From positions 124,001 to 188,000 of the forward strand of contig NZ_JAFLQZ010000005.1 in NCBI RefSeq assembly GCF_017313265.1: a stretch of 64,000 nt of DNA, read 5' to 3'. The notes beneath the pieces were generated by a model. The model saw nothing but the letters and a program-made list of their open reading frames with translations, was not told where the DNA came from and ran no database searches. Of the stretch, positions 1-9,520 are shown in pieces. The DNA is from Hymenobacter telluris (GTDB lineage: Bacteria; Bacteroidota; Bacteroidia; Cytophagales; Hymenobacteraceae). Position numbers and translations under genes: made by a program. Positions within the stretch are counted from its first letter, which is position 1; every line of letters starts with the position of its first letter.

Positions 1-365
1 GCCGCTACTTCCATGGCTGGATGATGTACGAGGGCTTGGTAAGTTACACCACCTACAAAGGCGACCTGGAAGGCTTCCCACTCGACCCACGGGTGCTGGT
101 GCAGCGTTACGAAGGCCTGCAAGAGCACCGCGAGTTTTACGCCCCCCGCTACGACACGCCCGAAGCCCGCCAAAGCCGCCTCCCCGACCTGCGCAACCTG
201 CTCTACTGGAACCCCAACGTAACGACCACCAGCACCGTACCGGCTACGCTGGATTTCTATACCGGCGACCAGGCGGGACGTTATATAGTGGTACTTCAAG
301 GCCTCTCCCAAACTGGGCTGGCCGGCAGCAGCAGTTTCACGTTCGAGGTCAAGCAGGCCCTGTAA
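1..365 (+). CDS. C-terminal end of a large macroglobulin-like surface protein (partial)
   Basis: The reading frame is open from the left edge of the window and stops at 363-365, so this is only the last 120 or so residues. The end of the protein has the pattern 'YWNPNVTT...TLDFYTGDQAGRY' followed by a short beta-rich tail ending in FTFEVKQAL. From memory, this resembles the C-terminus of large Bacteroidota proteins with MG2 (alpha-2-macroglobulin) or carboxypeptidase-regulatory-like domains, which are secreted or outer-membrane linked. No catalytic motif lies in the visible part. A clear terminator hairpin follows at 390-424. The family call is inferred from the tail alone. Confidence 0.5.
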   Translation, partial: RYFHGWMMYEGLVSYTTYKGDLEGFPLDPRVLVQRYEGLQEHREFYAPRYDTPEARQSRLPDLRNLLYWNPNVTTTSTVPATLDFYTGDQAGRYIVVLQGLSQTGLAGSSSFTFEVKQAL

Positions 366-389
366 CTACTGTGTCCATATAGCACTCAT

Positions 390-424
390 AAGCCGTTGCC
401 GAAGCAATTCAGCAACGGCTTTTG
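390..424 (+). terminator. Rho-independent terminator
   Basis: A perfect 10-bp stem (AAGCCGTTGC / GCAACGGCTT) with a 12-nt loop is followed by a short T run. It ends the transcript of the partial gene at 1-365. Confidence 0.85.
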
Positions 425-513
425 TACGTCAGCTGCATTTTGCCACTCTTCTTGCTTGTTGTTTGTTGTCTATACCCGTAGAGGAGTAATCAAGTCTATT
501 GTACCTGCCTCCG

Positions 514-521
514 TACCTTCG
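514..521 (+). promoter_or_regulatory. Putative -7 element of the polA promoter
   Basis: TACCTTCG matches the Bacteroidota -7 consensus TAnnTTTG at five of its six fixed bases and ends 6 bp before the polA ATG. Transcription would then start almost at the ATG, giving a leaderless or nearly leaderless mRNA. A well-spaced -33 TTG is not obvious. Confidence 0.4.
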
Positions 522-526
522 CCTCC

Positions 527-3415
527 ATGACCGATACCGCCGCCAACCAGCCCCACAAGCTTTTCCTGCTCGACGCTTTTGCTCTCATCTACCGCGCCCA
601 TTTTGCGTTCAGCAAGAACCCGCGTGTCAACTCCAAGGGCCTCAACACCGGGGCCATTCTGGGCTTCACCAACACGCTGGTGGAGGTGTTGCAGAAGGAA
701 AAGCCCACGCATATCGGGGTAGCCTTCGATGCTCAGAAAAAGACCTTCCGCCACGAGCAGTTTGCCGACTACAAGGCCCAGCGCCAGGCCATGCCCGAGG
801 ATATTGGGCTGGCCATTCCGTATATCAAAAAGATTATCAAGGCCTTCAACATCCCAATTCTGGTGGTAGATGGGTTCGAGGCCGACGACGTAATTGGCAC
901 GTTGGCGCGCCGGGCCGAGGCCCAGGGCTTTGGCGAGGTGTTCATGATGACGCCCGACAAAGACTACTGCCAATTGGTAACCGACTGCGTGAAAATCTAC
1001 CGGCCGGCCTTTATGGGCAATGCCGCCGAAGTGCTCGACGTGGCGCACGTGCTGCAACGCTTCGAGATTGAGCGGCCCGAGCAGGTTATCGACATTCTGG
1101 GCCTCCAGGGTGACGCCTCCGACAACATTCCCGGCATTCCTGGCATTGGCGAGAAGACCGCCAAAACGCTGATTCAGAAGTACGGCTCCGTCGAAAACCT
1201 GATTGCCAACGTGGACGAGCTGAAAGGCAAGCAGCAGGAAAACGTGCGCAATTTCGCCGAGCAGGGTTTGATGAGCAAGGAGCTGGCCACCATTCACCTG
1301 GATGTGCCCATTGAGTTCGAGGCCGACAAGTTGGTGCTCGACAAGCCCAACGAAGACGAACTGCGCCAGCTATTCGACGACCTGGAGTTTCGGCAGCTGG
1401 CCGCCCGCGTGTTGGGCGGGGGCAGCGCAGCCGGCGTGAGCAGCACCGCTGCCCCTACCCCGCGCGGGGCCCGCCGGCCTAAGGTCACGGAAGGCCAGGG
1501 CAGCCTGTTCGGCAGCAGCTCTGATGCCGCCGTGGCCAGTGGCGCCGAAGAAGGCGAAACGGGCAGTTTCGGGGCTCCCGCCGGGCCGCGCCTCACCCTC
1601 GCCGACGTGCCGCACCAGTACCACCTCATCGACTCGCCCGAGCTGCGCAAGTCGTTGCTGGAGTTTCTGTTGCAGCAAACCGAAGTCAGCTTCGACACCG
1701 AAACCACCGGCCTAGATACCATGACGGCCCGGCTGGTGGGCCTCTCCTTCTGCTGGCTGCCCGGCGAGGCCTACTACGTGCCGGTCCCGCACGACGACCA
1801 CGCCGCCGCGCAGGCCCTGATAGATGAATTCCGGCCGTTTTTCGACGCCAAAGGCACCCTTAAAATCGGGCAGAACATCAAGTATGACCTCACCATTCTG
1901 CGCCACTACCAGGTGGAGGTGGAAGGGCCGCTCTTTGATACCATGCTGGCCCACTACCTGCTGGAGCCCGACATGCGCCACAACATGGACGTGCTGGCCG
2001 AAACCTACCTGCACTACACGCCCGTCAGCATTATCTCGCTCATCGGCCCGAAAGGCAAAAACCAGAAAACCATGGCTGACCTCCCCCCCGCGGAGGTGTC
2101 GGACTACGCCTGCGAGGACGCCGACGTAACGTTGCAGCTCAAGCACGTATTCGAGCCGCTGTTGAAGGAGGTAGGCTTGCTGGACTTGCTGAACGAGGTG
2201 GAAAACCCGCTGGTACCGGTACTATCGGCTATTGAGTACGAGGGCGTGAAGATTGATTCCGGAGCAATGGGCGAATATTCCGCCGAGTTGCAAGGCTACA
2301 TCCAAGAAATCGAGCAGCAGATTTTCACGGCGGCGGGTCAGGAGTTCAACATTGGCTCACCCAAGCAGCTGGGCGAAATTCTGTTCGACAAGCTAGGTTT
2401 GGGCGGCGGCAAAATCAAGAAAACCAAAACCGGCCAGTACGCCACCGGCGAGGAAGTGCTGAGCGTGCTAGCCGCCGATAACCCCGTGGCCGGCCTGATT
2501 CTGGAACACCGCCAGCTCACCAAGCTGCGCAGTACCTACGTGGAAGCCCTGCCCCAGCTGGTGTGTGAGCTGGACGGCCGCGTACACACCAGCTTCAACC
2601 AGGCCGTAACCGCCACCGGCCGCCTGAGTAGCACCAACCCCAACCTCCAAAACATCCCCATCCGCACCGAAAAAGGCCGCGAAATCCGCAAAGCCTTCGT
2701 GCCCCGCGACGAGAACCATGTGCTGCTCGCCGCTGACTACTCACAAGTGGAGCTGCGCATCATGGCCGACTTCTCGGGCGACAAAACCATGATTGAAGCC
2801 TTCCGCCAGGGCCTCGATATTCACACCAGCACGGCTAGCAAAGTATTTCACGTGCCACTGGCGGAAGTGGACGGCGAGATGCGGCGCAAAGCCAAAACCG
2901 TGAACTTTGGCATCATCTACGGCATTTCGGCCTTCGGGCTGGCGCAGCGCATCGGCATCAGCCGCAAAGAGGCCACCGAAATCATCGATACCTATTTCCA
3001 GGAGTTTTCGTCGGTGAAGCAGTTCATGGACGACAGCATCAACAAGGCGCGGGAGCTGGAATACGCCACCACGCTGCTGGGCCGCCGCCGCTACCTGCGC
3101 GACATCAACTCGCGCAACGCCACGCTACGCGGCTACACCGAGCGCAACGCCATCAACGCCCCCATCCAGGGCACGGCGGCCGACATCATCAAGAAGGCCA
3201 TGATCAACATTCATGACTGGCTGCTCCAGGAAAAGCTCGGCACCAAAATGATCCTGCAAGTACATGACGAACTGGTATTCGACGCTGTGCGAGAGGAAAT
3301 CGAGTACATCACGCCCAAAATCAAGGAGCTGATGGCTACTGCCTTACTACTACCGCACGGCGTGCCCCTGGAAGTGGAAGTAGGCACCGGCCGCAACTGG
3401 TTGCAGGCGCATTAA
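527..3415 (+). CDS. polA: DNA polymerase I
   Basis: This is a full-length 962-residue family A polymerase for Okazaki fragment maturation and repair. Residues about 10-300 are the 5' nuclease domain (LFLLDAFALIYRAHFAF, EADDVIGTLA, LQGDASDNIPGIPGIGEKTA). A variable Ala/Gly-rich linker follows to about residue 355. The 3'-5' proofreading domain keeps its acidic motifs: DTETTG near residue 390, GQNIKYD, and YACEDAD. The polymerase domain carries motif A (DYSQVELRI), motif B (RRKAKTVNFGIIYG) and motif C (QVHDELVF). All three activities therefore look intact, unlike Taq-type enzymes that have lost proofreading. It is transcribed alone; a long perfect hairpin follows before the convergent methyltransferase. 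Confidence 0.98.
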   Translation: MTDTAANQPHKLFLLDAFALIYRAHFAFSKNPRVNSKGLNTGAILGFTNTLVEVLQKEKPTHIGVAFDAQKKTFRHEQFADYKAQRQAMPEDIGLAIPYIKKIIKAFNIPILVVDGFEADDVIGTLARRAEAQGFGEVFMMTPDKDYCQLVTDCVKIYRPAFMGNAAEVLDVAHVLQRFEIERPEQVIDILGLQGDASDNIPGIPGIGEKTAKTLIQKYGSVENLIANVDELKGKQQENVRNFAEQGLMSKELATIHLDVPIEFEADKLVLDKPNEDELRQLFDDLEFRQLAARVLGGGSAAGVSSTAAPTPRGARRPKVTEGQGSLFGSSSDAAVASGAEEGETGSFGAPAGPRLTLADVPHQYHLIDSPELRKSLLEFLLQQTEVSFDTETTGLDTMTARLVGLSFCWLPGEAYYVPVPHDDHAAAQALIDEFRPFFDAKGTLKIGQNIKYDLTILRHYQVEVEGPLFDTMLAHYLLEPDMRHNMDVLAETYLHYTPVSIISLIGPKGKNQKTMADLPPAEVSDYACEDADVTLQLKHVFEPLLKEVGLLDLLNEVENPLVPVLSAIEYEGVKIDSGAMGEYSAELQGYIQEIEQQIFTAAGQEFNIGSPKQLGEILFDKLGLGGGKIKKTKTGQYATGEEVLSVLAADNPVAGLILEHRQLTKLRSTYVEALPQLVCELDGRVHTSFNQAVTATGRLSSTNPNLQNIPIRTEKGREIRKAFVPRDENHVLLAADYSQVELRIMADFSGDKTMIEAFRQGLDIHTSTASKVFHVPLAEVDGEMRRKAKTVNFGIIYGISAFGLAQRIGISRKEATEIIDTYFQEFSSVKQFMDDSINKARELEYATTLLGRRRYLRDINSRNATLRGYTERNAINAPIQGTAADIIKKAMINIHDWLLQEKLGTKMILQVHDELVFDAVREEIEYITPKIKELMATALLLPHGVPLEVEVGTGRNWLQAH

Positions 3416-3421
3416 AAGTCC

Positions 3422-3527
3422 ATCCAAGCAGGTTCTGTCATTCCGACGAAGGAGGAATCTGGGTATAATCGTTAACCGACTTTAACTCAGATTCCTCCTT
3501 CGTCGGAATGACAGAACCTGCTTGGAT
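3422..3527. repeat. Intergenic hairpin repeat, family A (GTCATTCCG type), copy 1
   Basis: Two perfect 40-bp inverted arms (3422-3461 and 3488-3527) enclose a 26-nt loop between the convergent ends of polA and the methyltransferase. The inner arm reads GAGGAATCTG and the outer part contains GTCATTCCG. Copies with the same inner arm and similar loop, but different mid-stem bases, lie at 48338-48424, 48757-48840 and 52417-52499. The hairpin may act as a bidirectional terminator, but it has no T run. Confidence 0.9.
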
Positions 3528-3572
3528 AGGCACTGACGACCAAAGAAAAGGCGGAAGCTCGAATTAAAACGC

Positions 3573-4490
3573 TTAGCTCAACTTCCCGTTTTTGGCTACC
3601 ACAAACATTCGGTCGCCGAAGCGGCCGGTGGCTTGGTTGAGCAGGTAGGTGGGGTATTGGCCCAGCAGCTTGCCGGCTTGCTCCACGGGGTTGCCACCCA
3701 ACCGAATCTGCTGGGGCTTCTTCACGGGGTTCAACAAATCCACCACCTCAAAGCCGTGCTTGGCCAGCATCTTCCGGATGGTGGTCGGCGTGAATTCGTA
3801 GAGGTGATAGGGCGGCAAATCCATGCGGCGCTGCCGGCCCAGCAAGCTGTAGAGCGCAAAACCGGCCCGCATGCTGGGCAGGTTGAGCACGCTGGGCAGG
3901 GCCAGCACCAGCAACCCGCCGGGCGCCAGAATGTGCCGGAACTTGGCAATGGTGGCCGAGGGTGACAACAGGTGTTCAAGCACGTCGCCGAGGTAGGCCA
4001 GGTCGAACTGACTTTCGTGGAAATCCTCGGCGGTTTCGATGTTGCCGGTTACCACGGGCAAGCCGAGCTGCGTACGGGCAAACTCGGCGGCGTGGGCTGA
4101 TATTTCAAGGCCGTGCGTTTCCCAGCCCAGGCTTTGCAGGCTCTTGAGCGTGTAGCCCGGTCCGCAGCCCACTTCCAGGTAGCGAAAGTGTCGGCCGGGG
4201 TAGTGGCGCAGCATATAGTCGGTGAACTTATCGGCGCGGGGCTTGCTCAAATCCAGCGCGGCTCCTTCATCGATAAACTTCTGGTCCTGAATAGTCCGGT
4301 CGTAGTTGGGGCGCTCCGTGAAATACTCTTTGCCGTAGAGCCGCTCCAGCTGCGCGGGCGTGGGTTGCGGGTCCAGGAACACCAGCTCACACTGTTGACA
4401 CTGCACGCCTTGTAGGCGCTGTCCTTCCAGGGTGTAGTAGAAAGGGCGCGGCCGAAATTCGGTATGCCCGCATAAATCACAAGTGCGCAT
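3573..4490 (-). CDS. Class I SAM-dependent methyltransferase with N-terminal zinc ribbon
   Basis: I chose the start at 4490 because the protein then begins MRTCDLCGH. Residues 4-45 form a CxxC...CxxC zinc-binding module (CDLCGH, QCQQCEL). The Rossmann methyltransferase core follows, with the SAM-binding motif YLEVGCGPGYTL and the later AYLGDVLEHL and GGLLVLALP strands. The open frame extends 22 codons further upstream, but those residues look unlike the family. Proteins with this layout often modify sugars or small molecules in cell-surface biosynthesis clusters. Here there is no such cluster, so the substrate is unknown. The gene is convergent with polA. Confidence 0.85.
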   Translation of the reverse strand: MRTCDLCGHTEFRPRPFYYTLEGQRLQGVQCQQCELVFLDPQPTPAQLERLYGKEYFTERPNYDRTIQDQKFIDEGAALDLSKPRADKFTDYMLRHYPGRHFRYLEVGCGPGYTLKSLQSLGWETHGLEISAHAAEFARTQLGLPVVTGNIETAEDFHESQFDLAYLGDVLEHLLSPSATIAKFRHILAPGGLLVLALPSVLNLPSMRAGFALYSLLGRQRRMDLPPYHLYEFTPTTIRKMLAKHGFEVVDLLNPVKKPQQIRLGGNPVEQAGKLLGQYPTYLLNQATGRFGDRMFVVAKNGKLS

Positions 4491-4703
4491 AGTGCTCGAA
4501 ATCAAATCAGGAAGCAAGTTCGCACTTATCCCCGAAACCCGTAGGTGGGCTTTCACTGTTTAACTAGCTGGCAGCGCGGCATTATACTATGGCCTGAGTT
4601 AGCCAGCGTAACAGCGGCGGCAGCTTTCCGCCGTACTTGCCGTGTTAAGGGCGTTTGCTGCTTTGTTGGGCAGCATTTTCACTGGATTCTAAAAGGTTGA
4701 TAT

Positions 4704-5714
4704 ATGGTTGACGTAGTTGTAATTGGAGCTGGTCCGGTAGGGCTGGCGTGCGCGCTGGAAGTGCAGCGGCACGGACTGACGGCAGTAGTAGTAGACAAAG
4801 GCGCTTTGGTGAATTCTATCATCGGGTATCCCACCAATATGGAGTTCTTTTCTACGCCTGAGCTGCTGGAAATTGGCGGGCACCCCTTCCCGACCAGCAG
4901 CTACAAGCCCCTGCGCGAAGACGGCCTCGACTATTACCGCCGCGTAGCCCAGACCGAAAACCTGAAACTACGCCTCTACGAGCGGGTGACGGGCCTGGAA
5001 GGTGAAGCAGGAAACTACGAAGTGGTAACCGAAAAAGACCGAATAGCCTGCGCCAGCGTCATTATTGCCACCGGCTTTTACGACGTACCGAACTACCTGA
5101 ACGCACCAGGTGAAGATCTGCCCCACGTCAACCATTATTATAAAGAGCCCTACGCCCACGTCGACCAAGATGTGGTGGTGGTAGGGGCCAAGAATTCCTC
5201 GGCCAAGGCGGCTTTGCAGCTGCTGCGCGCCGGAGCCCGCGTAACGATGGTGGTACGGGGTCCGGAAATCAGCAACTCGGTGAAGTACTGGATTCGGCCC
5301 GACCTGCTGAACCGCATCAAGGAAGGCCGCATTAAGGTGCACTTCAATGCTACAATCCAGCGTATCCTCACCGATTCTGTCAAGCTCGACACACCCGATG
5401 GCCCACTCACGGTGCCAGCCGACTACGTGTATGCCCTCACCGGCTACCACCCCGACTTTTCGTTGCTAGCAGCCCTCGGCATCACCTGCCAAACCGACGC
5501 TGCCCAAACCCCCACTCACGACGCCGACACGCTGGAAACCAACCGGCCCGGTGTGTACCTGGCGGGCACCGTGTGCGGCGGCCTGAACACCAGCCGCTGG
5601 TTTATCGAGAATGGCCGCTACCATGCCCAGGTAATTGCCGCCCGGCTAGCGGGTGAGGCGGCACCCACTTTACCCGAAGTATTGCAGCCCGTGCAGCTCA
5701 CGCCGCAGTCGTAA
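4704..5714 (+). CDS. ypdA: YpdA family bacillithiol disulfide reductase (putative)
   Basis: This 336-residue flavoprotein has an N-terminal FAD-binding motif (VVVIGAGPVGLACA, residues 4-17) and a second Rossmann motif for NADPH (VVVGAKNSSAKAAL, about residue 153). It resembles thioredoxin reductase but lacks the redox CxxC between the two domains, as is usual for YpdA. The C-terminal GTVCGGLNTSRWFIENGRYHA region is typical of the family. YpdA proteins reduce oxidised bacillithiol in Bacillota and Bacteroidota with NADPH. The gene stands alone and ends in a terminator shared with the convergent SGNH gene. Confidence 0.88.
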   Translation: MVDVVVIGAGPVGLACALEVQRHGLTAVVVDKGALVNSIIGYPTNMEFFSTPELLEIGGHPFPTSSYKPLREDGLDYYRRVAQTENLKLRLYERVTGLEGEAGNYEVVTEKDRIACASVIIATGFYDVPNYLNAPGEDLPHVNHYYKEPYAHVDQDVVVVGAKNSSAKAALQLLRAGARVTMVVRGPEISNSVKYWIRPDLLNRIKEGRIKVHFNATIQRILTDSVKLDTPDGPLTVPADYVYALTGYHPDFSLLAALGITCQTDAAQTPTHDADTLETNRPGVYLAGTVCGGLNTSRWFIENGRYHAQVIAARLAGEAAPTLPEVLQPVQLTPQS

Positions 5715-5727
5715 GAATCACTAAAAG

Positions 5728-5764
5728 CAAAACCCCTCATCCGGTAGCCAGATGAGGGGTTTTA
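5728..5764. terminator. Bidirectional terminator
   Basis: The stem AAAACCCCTCATC / GATGAGGGGTTTT has a 9-nt loop, with A and T runs on both sides. It lies between the convergent ypdA and SGNH lipoprotein genes. Confidence 0.9.
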
Positions 5765-5784
5765 GAAAAGCTAGCATTCGCTAA

Positions 5785-7230
5785 TTACGGGAATCGGACT
5801 CCGAAATAGTCGTTCGGGTTCACCTCCGCAATTCTGGCGCCGTATTTGGCATTGATGGCCTTAATCATCTCATTGGCTACCACTGCATATCCACGAGGCG
5901 TAGGGTGCACACCATCCAACGAAAACAGGTTGCCGCTGATGAAGTTGGCCGTGTTATTCACCCCATTTGTGATGATGCCGGCCGCAGCTACTCGCGTGAA
6001 GAAAGCGTTGGCATCAAAGATGGCCAGTCCTTTCTCGTTGGCCTTTGCCGTAATTACGTTGTTGAAAGCAGTAGTGGCCGAGCGGACCGTGGCTTGCTCT
6101 GTGTCATCGAGTACCAGCGTACTTGGAATTGGGTTGCCGTTGCTTGCCCCGAATGCCTGGGTGGTATCTATACCTTGTAGTTGCAGAAATACACTCAACG
6201 TAACCACAGCTGGCAACGAAGGACGAGCCTGATTGTATACATCGCGCCATGCTTTGCCATTATTGGGCCGCCCGAACAGCGCCAGATAAGGTGAGGCCGT
6301 CAGGGTAAACAACTGGTTGCCGTTGCCGCTGGCGTCGCGGATGGTGGTAGTGGCAATAGTGCGCCGGGTAGGCGGTGTGCCCGTAAGCGACGTATTAAAG
6401 CCACCGGTGGTGATAACCACGCCGGGCACGTTGTTGGTGGTAAGCGTAGCTCTGAAAGCTGGCCCAACGGTGGTGAAGAACGGAATGTTGGTCACATCCG
6501 GAATAGTTGCTACCAAGCCTTTCGCACCGTTTGCGGTCAGAGCATTGATAACCTTGGTGTTCTTGTCAGTGAAGTCGGCTATTGGCGTCAGGAAGCTGGC
6601 GGCCGCCCCAGCCGTGGCATAGCCCAGCACATCATTGTTGCCCAGCCAGTTGGTGAAGAACGTGGGGTTTGAGGCGGCTACTCGGGCCAAATACGTTTGA
6701 GTTGCCTGCGCATCGGGCGTGATACGCTCGAAATACGGGTTGCCGGCCGTACTGCCGTAACCAACCGTTTCAATATCTGAAAGCCGGATGCCTGGCACTC
6801 CCAGGTTGTTTACGGGGTCCGTGTACTTGGTGTAAAGCGGACGGGCAGCGGTGGCTCCGGCTCTTAAGGCCAGACTGGTAGTTACGTTGGCCGTAATAGG
6901 CGAGCCAGTGCTGGTAAAACCCGTCAGGCGCAAATAACCCGAGCCATTTTCCTGCCCGGCCTGAAACAACGGCTGCACAAACTCGCCGCCGCCAGCCTGC
7001 CGAAACTGCCCGGCCAACAAGTTAGGATATGAAGTCTGCTGGCCGCTCAGATATAGGCCACCATCCGAAAAGCCCGCCGTGAGGGAGTTGCCTACGGCAA
7101 TGTAGCGGGAGAAATCGGCGGAGCCGGCGCTGGGCTTCACGTCGGTTTCCAGGTCGGGCTGGCAGGCGCTAAGGCCCAAGCCCAGCAGCGCCACTAGCGG
7201 CGCAGACTTGCGAAATAGAAATGTGTTCAT
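5785..7230 (-). CDS. SGNH/GDSL-hydrolase-like lipoprotein
   Basis: The protein is 481 residues long and begins with a lipoprotein signal peptide ending in a lipobox (GLGLSAC, Cys about 23). The SGNH block I motif is VGNSLTAGF (Ser about residue 49), a later block resembles the Gly/Asn oxyanion region (NWLGNNDVLGYA), and the catalytic Asp-His pair is LDGVHPT near the C-terminus. It is therefore a membrane-anchored esterase or lipase candidate. It lies 20 bp downstream of the OmpP1/FadL gene on the same strand, so the two probably form an operon. A lipase next to a fatty-acid channel suggests lipid release and uptake; that link is inference. Confidence 0.88.
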   Translation of the reverse strand: MNTFLFRKSAPLVALLGLGLSACQPDLETDVKPSAGSADFSRYIAVGNSLTAGFSDGGLYLSGQQTSYPNLLAGQFRQAGGGEFVQPLFQAGQENGSGYLRLTGFTSTGSPITANVTTSLALRAGATAARPLYTKYTDPVNNLGVPGIRLSDIETVGYGSTAGNPYFERITPDAQATQTYLARVAASNPTFFTNWLGNNDVLGYATAGAAASFLTPIADFTDKNTKVINALTANGAKGLVATIPDVTNIPFFTTVGPAFRATLTTNNVPGVVITTGGFNTSLTGTPPTRRTIATTTIRDASGNGNQLFTLTASPYLALFGRPNNGKAWRDVYNQARPSLPAVVTLSVFLQLQGIDTTQAFGASNGNPIPSTLVLDDTEQATVRSATTAFNNVITAKANEKGLAIFDANAFFTRVAAAGIITNGVNNTANFISGNLFSLDGVHPTPRGYAVVANEMIKAINAKYGARIAEVNPNDYFGVRFP

Positions 7231-7250
7231 GGGGTGGAGACGCGGCGCGG

Positions 7251-8498
7251 TTAGAAGTTGTAGTTCAGGCCCAGGCCTGGAATCACAATATTGGTTTTGT
7301 AGGTACCGGCAATCCGGTCGGTGGTGCCGTTATTGAGCAATTCCTGCGCGGTTTGGGTGCGCTTCTTGATGGAAATGTACTGCCCCGATATATCCAGGCC
7401 GAACTTACCGAATGAGTAGGAGGCTCCCAGCGTACCACTAACCCGGTCGTTATCGGGCGTTTCGGGCGTTACATAGCCGTCTTTCACGGGCGTGGCATCA
7501 TAGCTGCCACCGGCCCGCACGGTCAGGCCGCTGGTGAGCTTGTACTGGCCCCCTACGCGGAACGTCAGCGCATCCTGATAGTAGCGCTTCGACTCGCTGA
7601 AGGTGTTGCCGTTCACTTGCTTATCGAAGTCGAAACGCAACACGCGGTATGCACTCCACTGTACAAAGTTTACATCCAACCCAATAGTCAGGTTCTCGTT
7701 GGGCATAACGCCGATACCGAGGCTGGTGGTAGCTGGTAGCGGCAGGGAGGCATCAAATTTGGTTGCTTCGAAGCGCGAGGCAAAACTGGACGATATATTG
7801 GAGAAGGTTACGTCGCCACCTTTCACCTGTGCATCAATCTTGGAGCGGTGACTGATACCAACGCTCAGCTTCTCCGACGGCTTGAAGAAAATACCAGCAT
7901 TATAGCCCAGCTTTTTTTCGGCTTTGCCATCCAGCTCGATGTGGCCAAACGAATCGGGCAGCGCAATGTCGCGTTGCAGGTTCACTGCGCCATACGCCAG
8001 AATCATCAGGCCCGCCCCGATGCTCAGCTTATCGGTAATGGCGTAGCTGAAGGTAGGCTGTACGTAAATGGACTCCAGCGTAATATCCGTTAGAGAAGTG
8101 CGGCCTTCCCAGCCATTGGCGTATTGCAGCTTGCTACCGAACGGCGTATACACTGCAATACCAGCCCGGAACTTGCCTTCGGCCGGACCAAACCCAGCGT
8201 ATAAGTTGAACGGCGTAACGGTGCTGTTGCGCAACTCCCGCTGCTGGCTACCACCTTCGGCCACATACGCATTGCGGGCCAGCGTGAAATTGACGCCCAC
8301 TTGCACGCCCCGGTCGCGCACCATGGCCAGGGCTCCAGGATTGTAAAACATGGCGGCCTGGTCGAGCGACAGACCCACCCCGACGCCGCCCATGCCGTTG
8401 TTTTTTTGCCCGGCCAGCGTCACCTGATAACCACCTGCTGAGGCTACCGTTGCGGACAGCAACGCGCCTCCCGCAAGGAGTAAAATTTTAGAGTCCAT
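7251..8498 (-). CDS. OmpP1/FadL/TodX family outer membrane transporter
   Basis: The start at 8498 gives a classic signal peptide (MDSKILLLAGGALLSATVASA) and a mature N-terminus, GGYQVTLAGQKNNGMGGVGVG, that matches the FadL plug region with its NPA-like segment (MFYNPGALAM). The rest is a 14-strand-type beta-barrel ending in an aromatic residue (GLGLNYNF). FadL-type channels carry hydrophobic molecules such as long-chain fatty acids across the outer membrane. The length (415 residues) fits the family. A near-consensus -7 element (TACATTTA) lies on the minus strand at 8537-8544. The SGNH lipoprotein gene follows 20 bp downstream. Confidence 0.9.
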   Translation of the reverse strand: MDSKILLLAGGALLSATVASAGGYQVTLAGQKNNGMGGVGVGLSLDQAAMFYNPGALAMVRDRGVQVGVNFTLARNAYVAEGGSQQRELRNSTVTPFNLYAGFGPAEGKFRAGIAVYTPFGSKLQYANGWEGRTSLTDITLESIYVQPTFSYAITDKLSIGAGLMILAYGAVNLQRDIALPDSFGHIELDGKAEKKLGYNAGIFFKPSEKLSVGISHRSKIDAQVKGGDVTFSNISSSFASRFEATKFDASLPLPATTSLGIGVMPNENLTIGLDVNFVQWSAYRVLRFDFDKQVNGNTFSESKRYYQDALTFRVGGQYKLTSGLTVRAGGSYDATPVKDGYVTPETPDNDRVSGTLGASYSFGKFGLDISGQYISIKKRTQTAQELLNNGTTDRIAGTYKTNIVIPGLGLNYNF

Positions 8499-8675
8499 AA
8501 AAACAAGAAATGGGTGAGAATTGGGGACTGAGGGATTAAATGTATGCGAAAAAAGCAATAATTAGTAGGCTTGCCTAACAAATTTCGACAAGATTTTAGG
8601 CACTACAATTACCAAGTGAGTAAGTACTTAATTAACAGCATTTTGCCGCAGTATAGTGCAAGTTATATTGTTATT

Positions 8676-9491
8676 TCACACCTTTACAATCTGCCGTGTA
8701 TGCAAATCCAGCTGCTGGCCGGCTACCAGCAAGTGCACACGCAAATCTTGGCCGCTTACCGGCTCGCCGCGGCCGGCCCGCCCGATGTTGTTGCTTTGCA
8801 AGTGGTTGCCATCCACCACTATCATGAGGCCGTCGCCAAATACTTCGGCCACGGCCCCGCCCCGCACAATGATGCCGGTTTCCTCGGACAGCCCCAGGCC
8901 CAGGTAACTAGGATGCGCCAGCAGGGCGTGCATCAGGCGCCCGAAACGGCCCCGCTCCACAAAATGCTGGTCGATGAACAGGTTGGGTAGCAGCCCCAGG
9001 CCGCGCATCGTTTGGATGCCGCCTTTGCGCATGGCCCGCCAGCCGTAGCCTTCCACCAGCATGTGGCCGGGCAAGGCGGCCGCGCCGGCACTGGTACCCG
9101 ATATGATGAAGCTGGCCTCGGTTTGAAAGCGGTGCTGGAGCTGCTTGAGAAACTCGGTGCCGCGCAGGTATTCCGCAATTCGCTCCTGGTCGCCGCCGGT
9201 GAAAAATACCAGGCCGGCCCGGCTTAGCCGGCGCAGGGTGGCCGGCGCGTCGGCGGGGTGGTGCTCGTTCACGGGTAAGTGCCGGACGGCGGTGCAGCCC
9301 AAATCGTGGAAGGCTTTTTCGTAGGCCCCGGCGGTGCGGGAGGGGTTGCTGGAGGCCGTAGTCAGGATTTCGACCGGCGTATCCAGCGTGGGCAGCATGT
9401 CGCAGAGCAGGGCGAGCAGGGCATCGTCGTCGCCGCCACCGAGGGCAACAAGAGTGCCGAGGGGCAAAGCAGCAGGCGTTGGTTGGGGCAT
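8676..9491 (-). CDS. Cyanophycinase-like peptidase S51
   Basis: The 271-residue product from the ATG at 9491 has the S51 signatures: VALGGGDDD near the start, FFTGGDQERI in the middle, and the nucleophile elbow GTSAGA with the catalytic Ser. The end (GEPVSGQDLRVHLLVAGQQLDL) is typical of cyanophycinases. These enzymes cut beta-Asp-Arg dipeptides from cyanophycin. No cyanophycin synthetase is in the window, so the physiological substrate is open and another peptidase E-like role is possible. A perfect minus-strand -7 element (TACATTTG, 9513-9520) lies about 20 bp upstream and supports this start over the one 14 codons earlier. Confidence 0.88.
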   Translation of the reverse strand: MPQPTPAALPLGTLVALGGGDDDALLALLCDMLPTLDTPVEILTTASSNPSRTAGAYEKAFHDLGCTAVRHLPVNEHHPADAPATLRRLSRAGLVFFTGGDQERIAEYLRGTEFLKQLQHRFQTEASFIISGTSAGAAALPGHMLVEGYGWRAMRKGGIQTMRGLGLLPNLFIDQHFVERGRFGRLMHALLAHPSYLGLGLSEETGIIVRGGAVAEVFGDGLMIVVDGNHLQSNNIGRAGRGEPVSGQDLRVHLLVAGQQLDLHTRQIVKV

Positions 9492-9512
9492 GAGTAGCGC
9501 GAAGAGGACGCT

Positions 9513-9520
9513 CAAATGTA
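9513..9520 (-). promoter_or_regulatory. -7 element for the cyanophycinase gene
   Basis: On the minus strand this reads TACATTTG, an exact match to the TAnnTTTG consensus. The predicted transcript starts about 15 nt before the ATG at 9491. No well-placed -33 TTG was found. Confidence 0.5.
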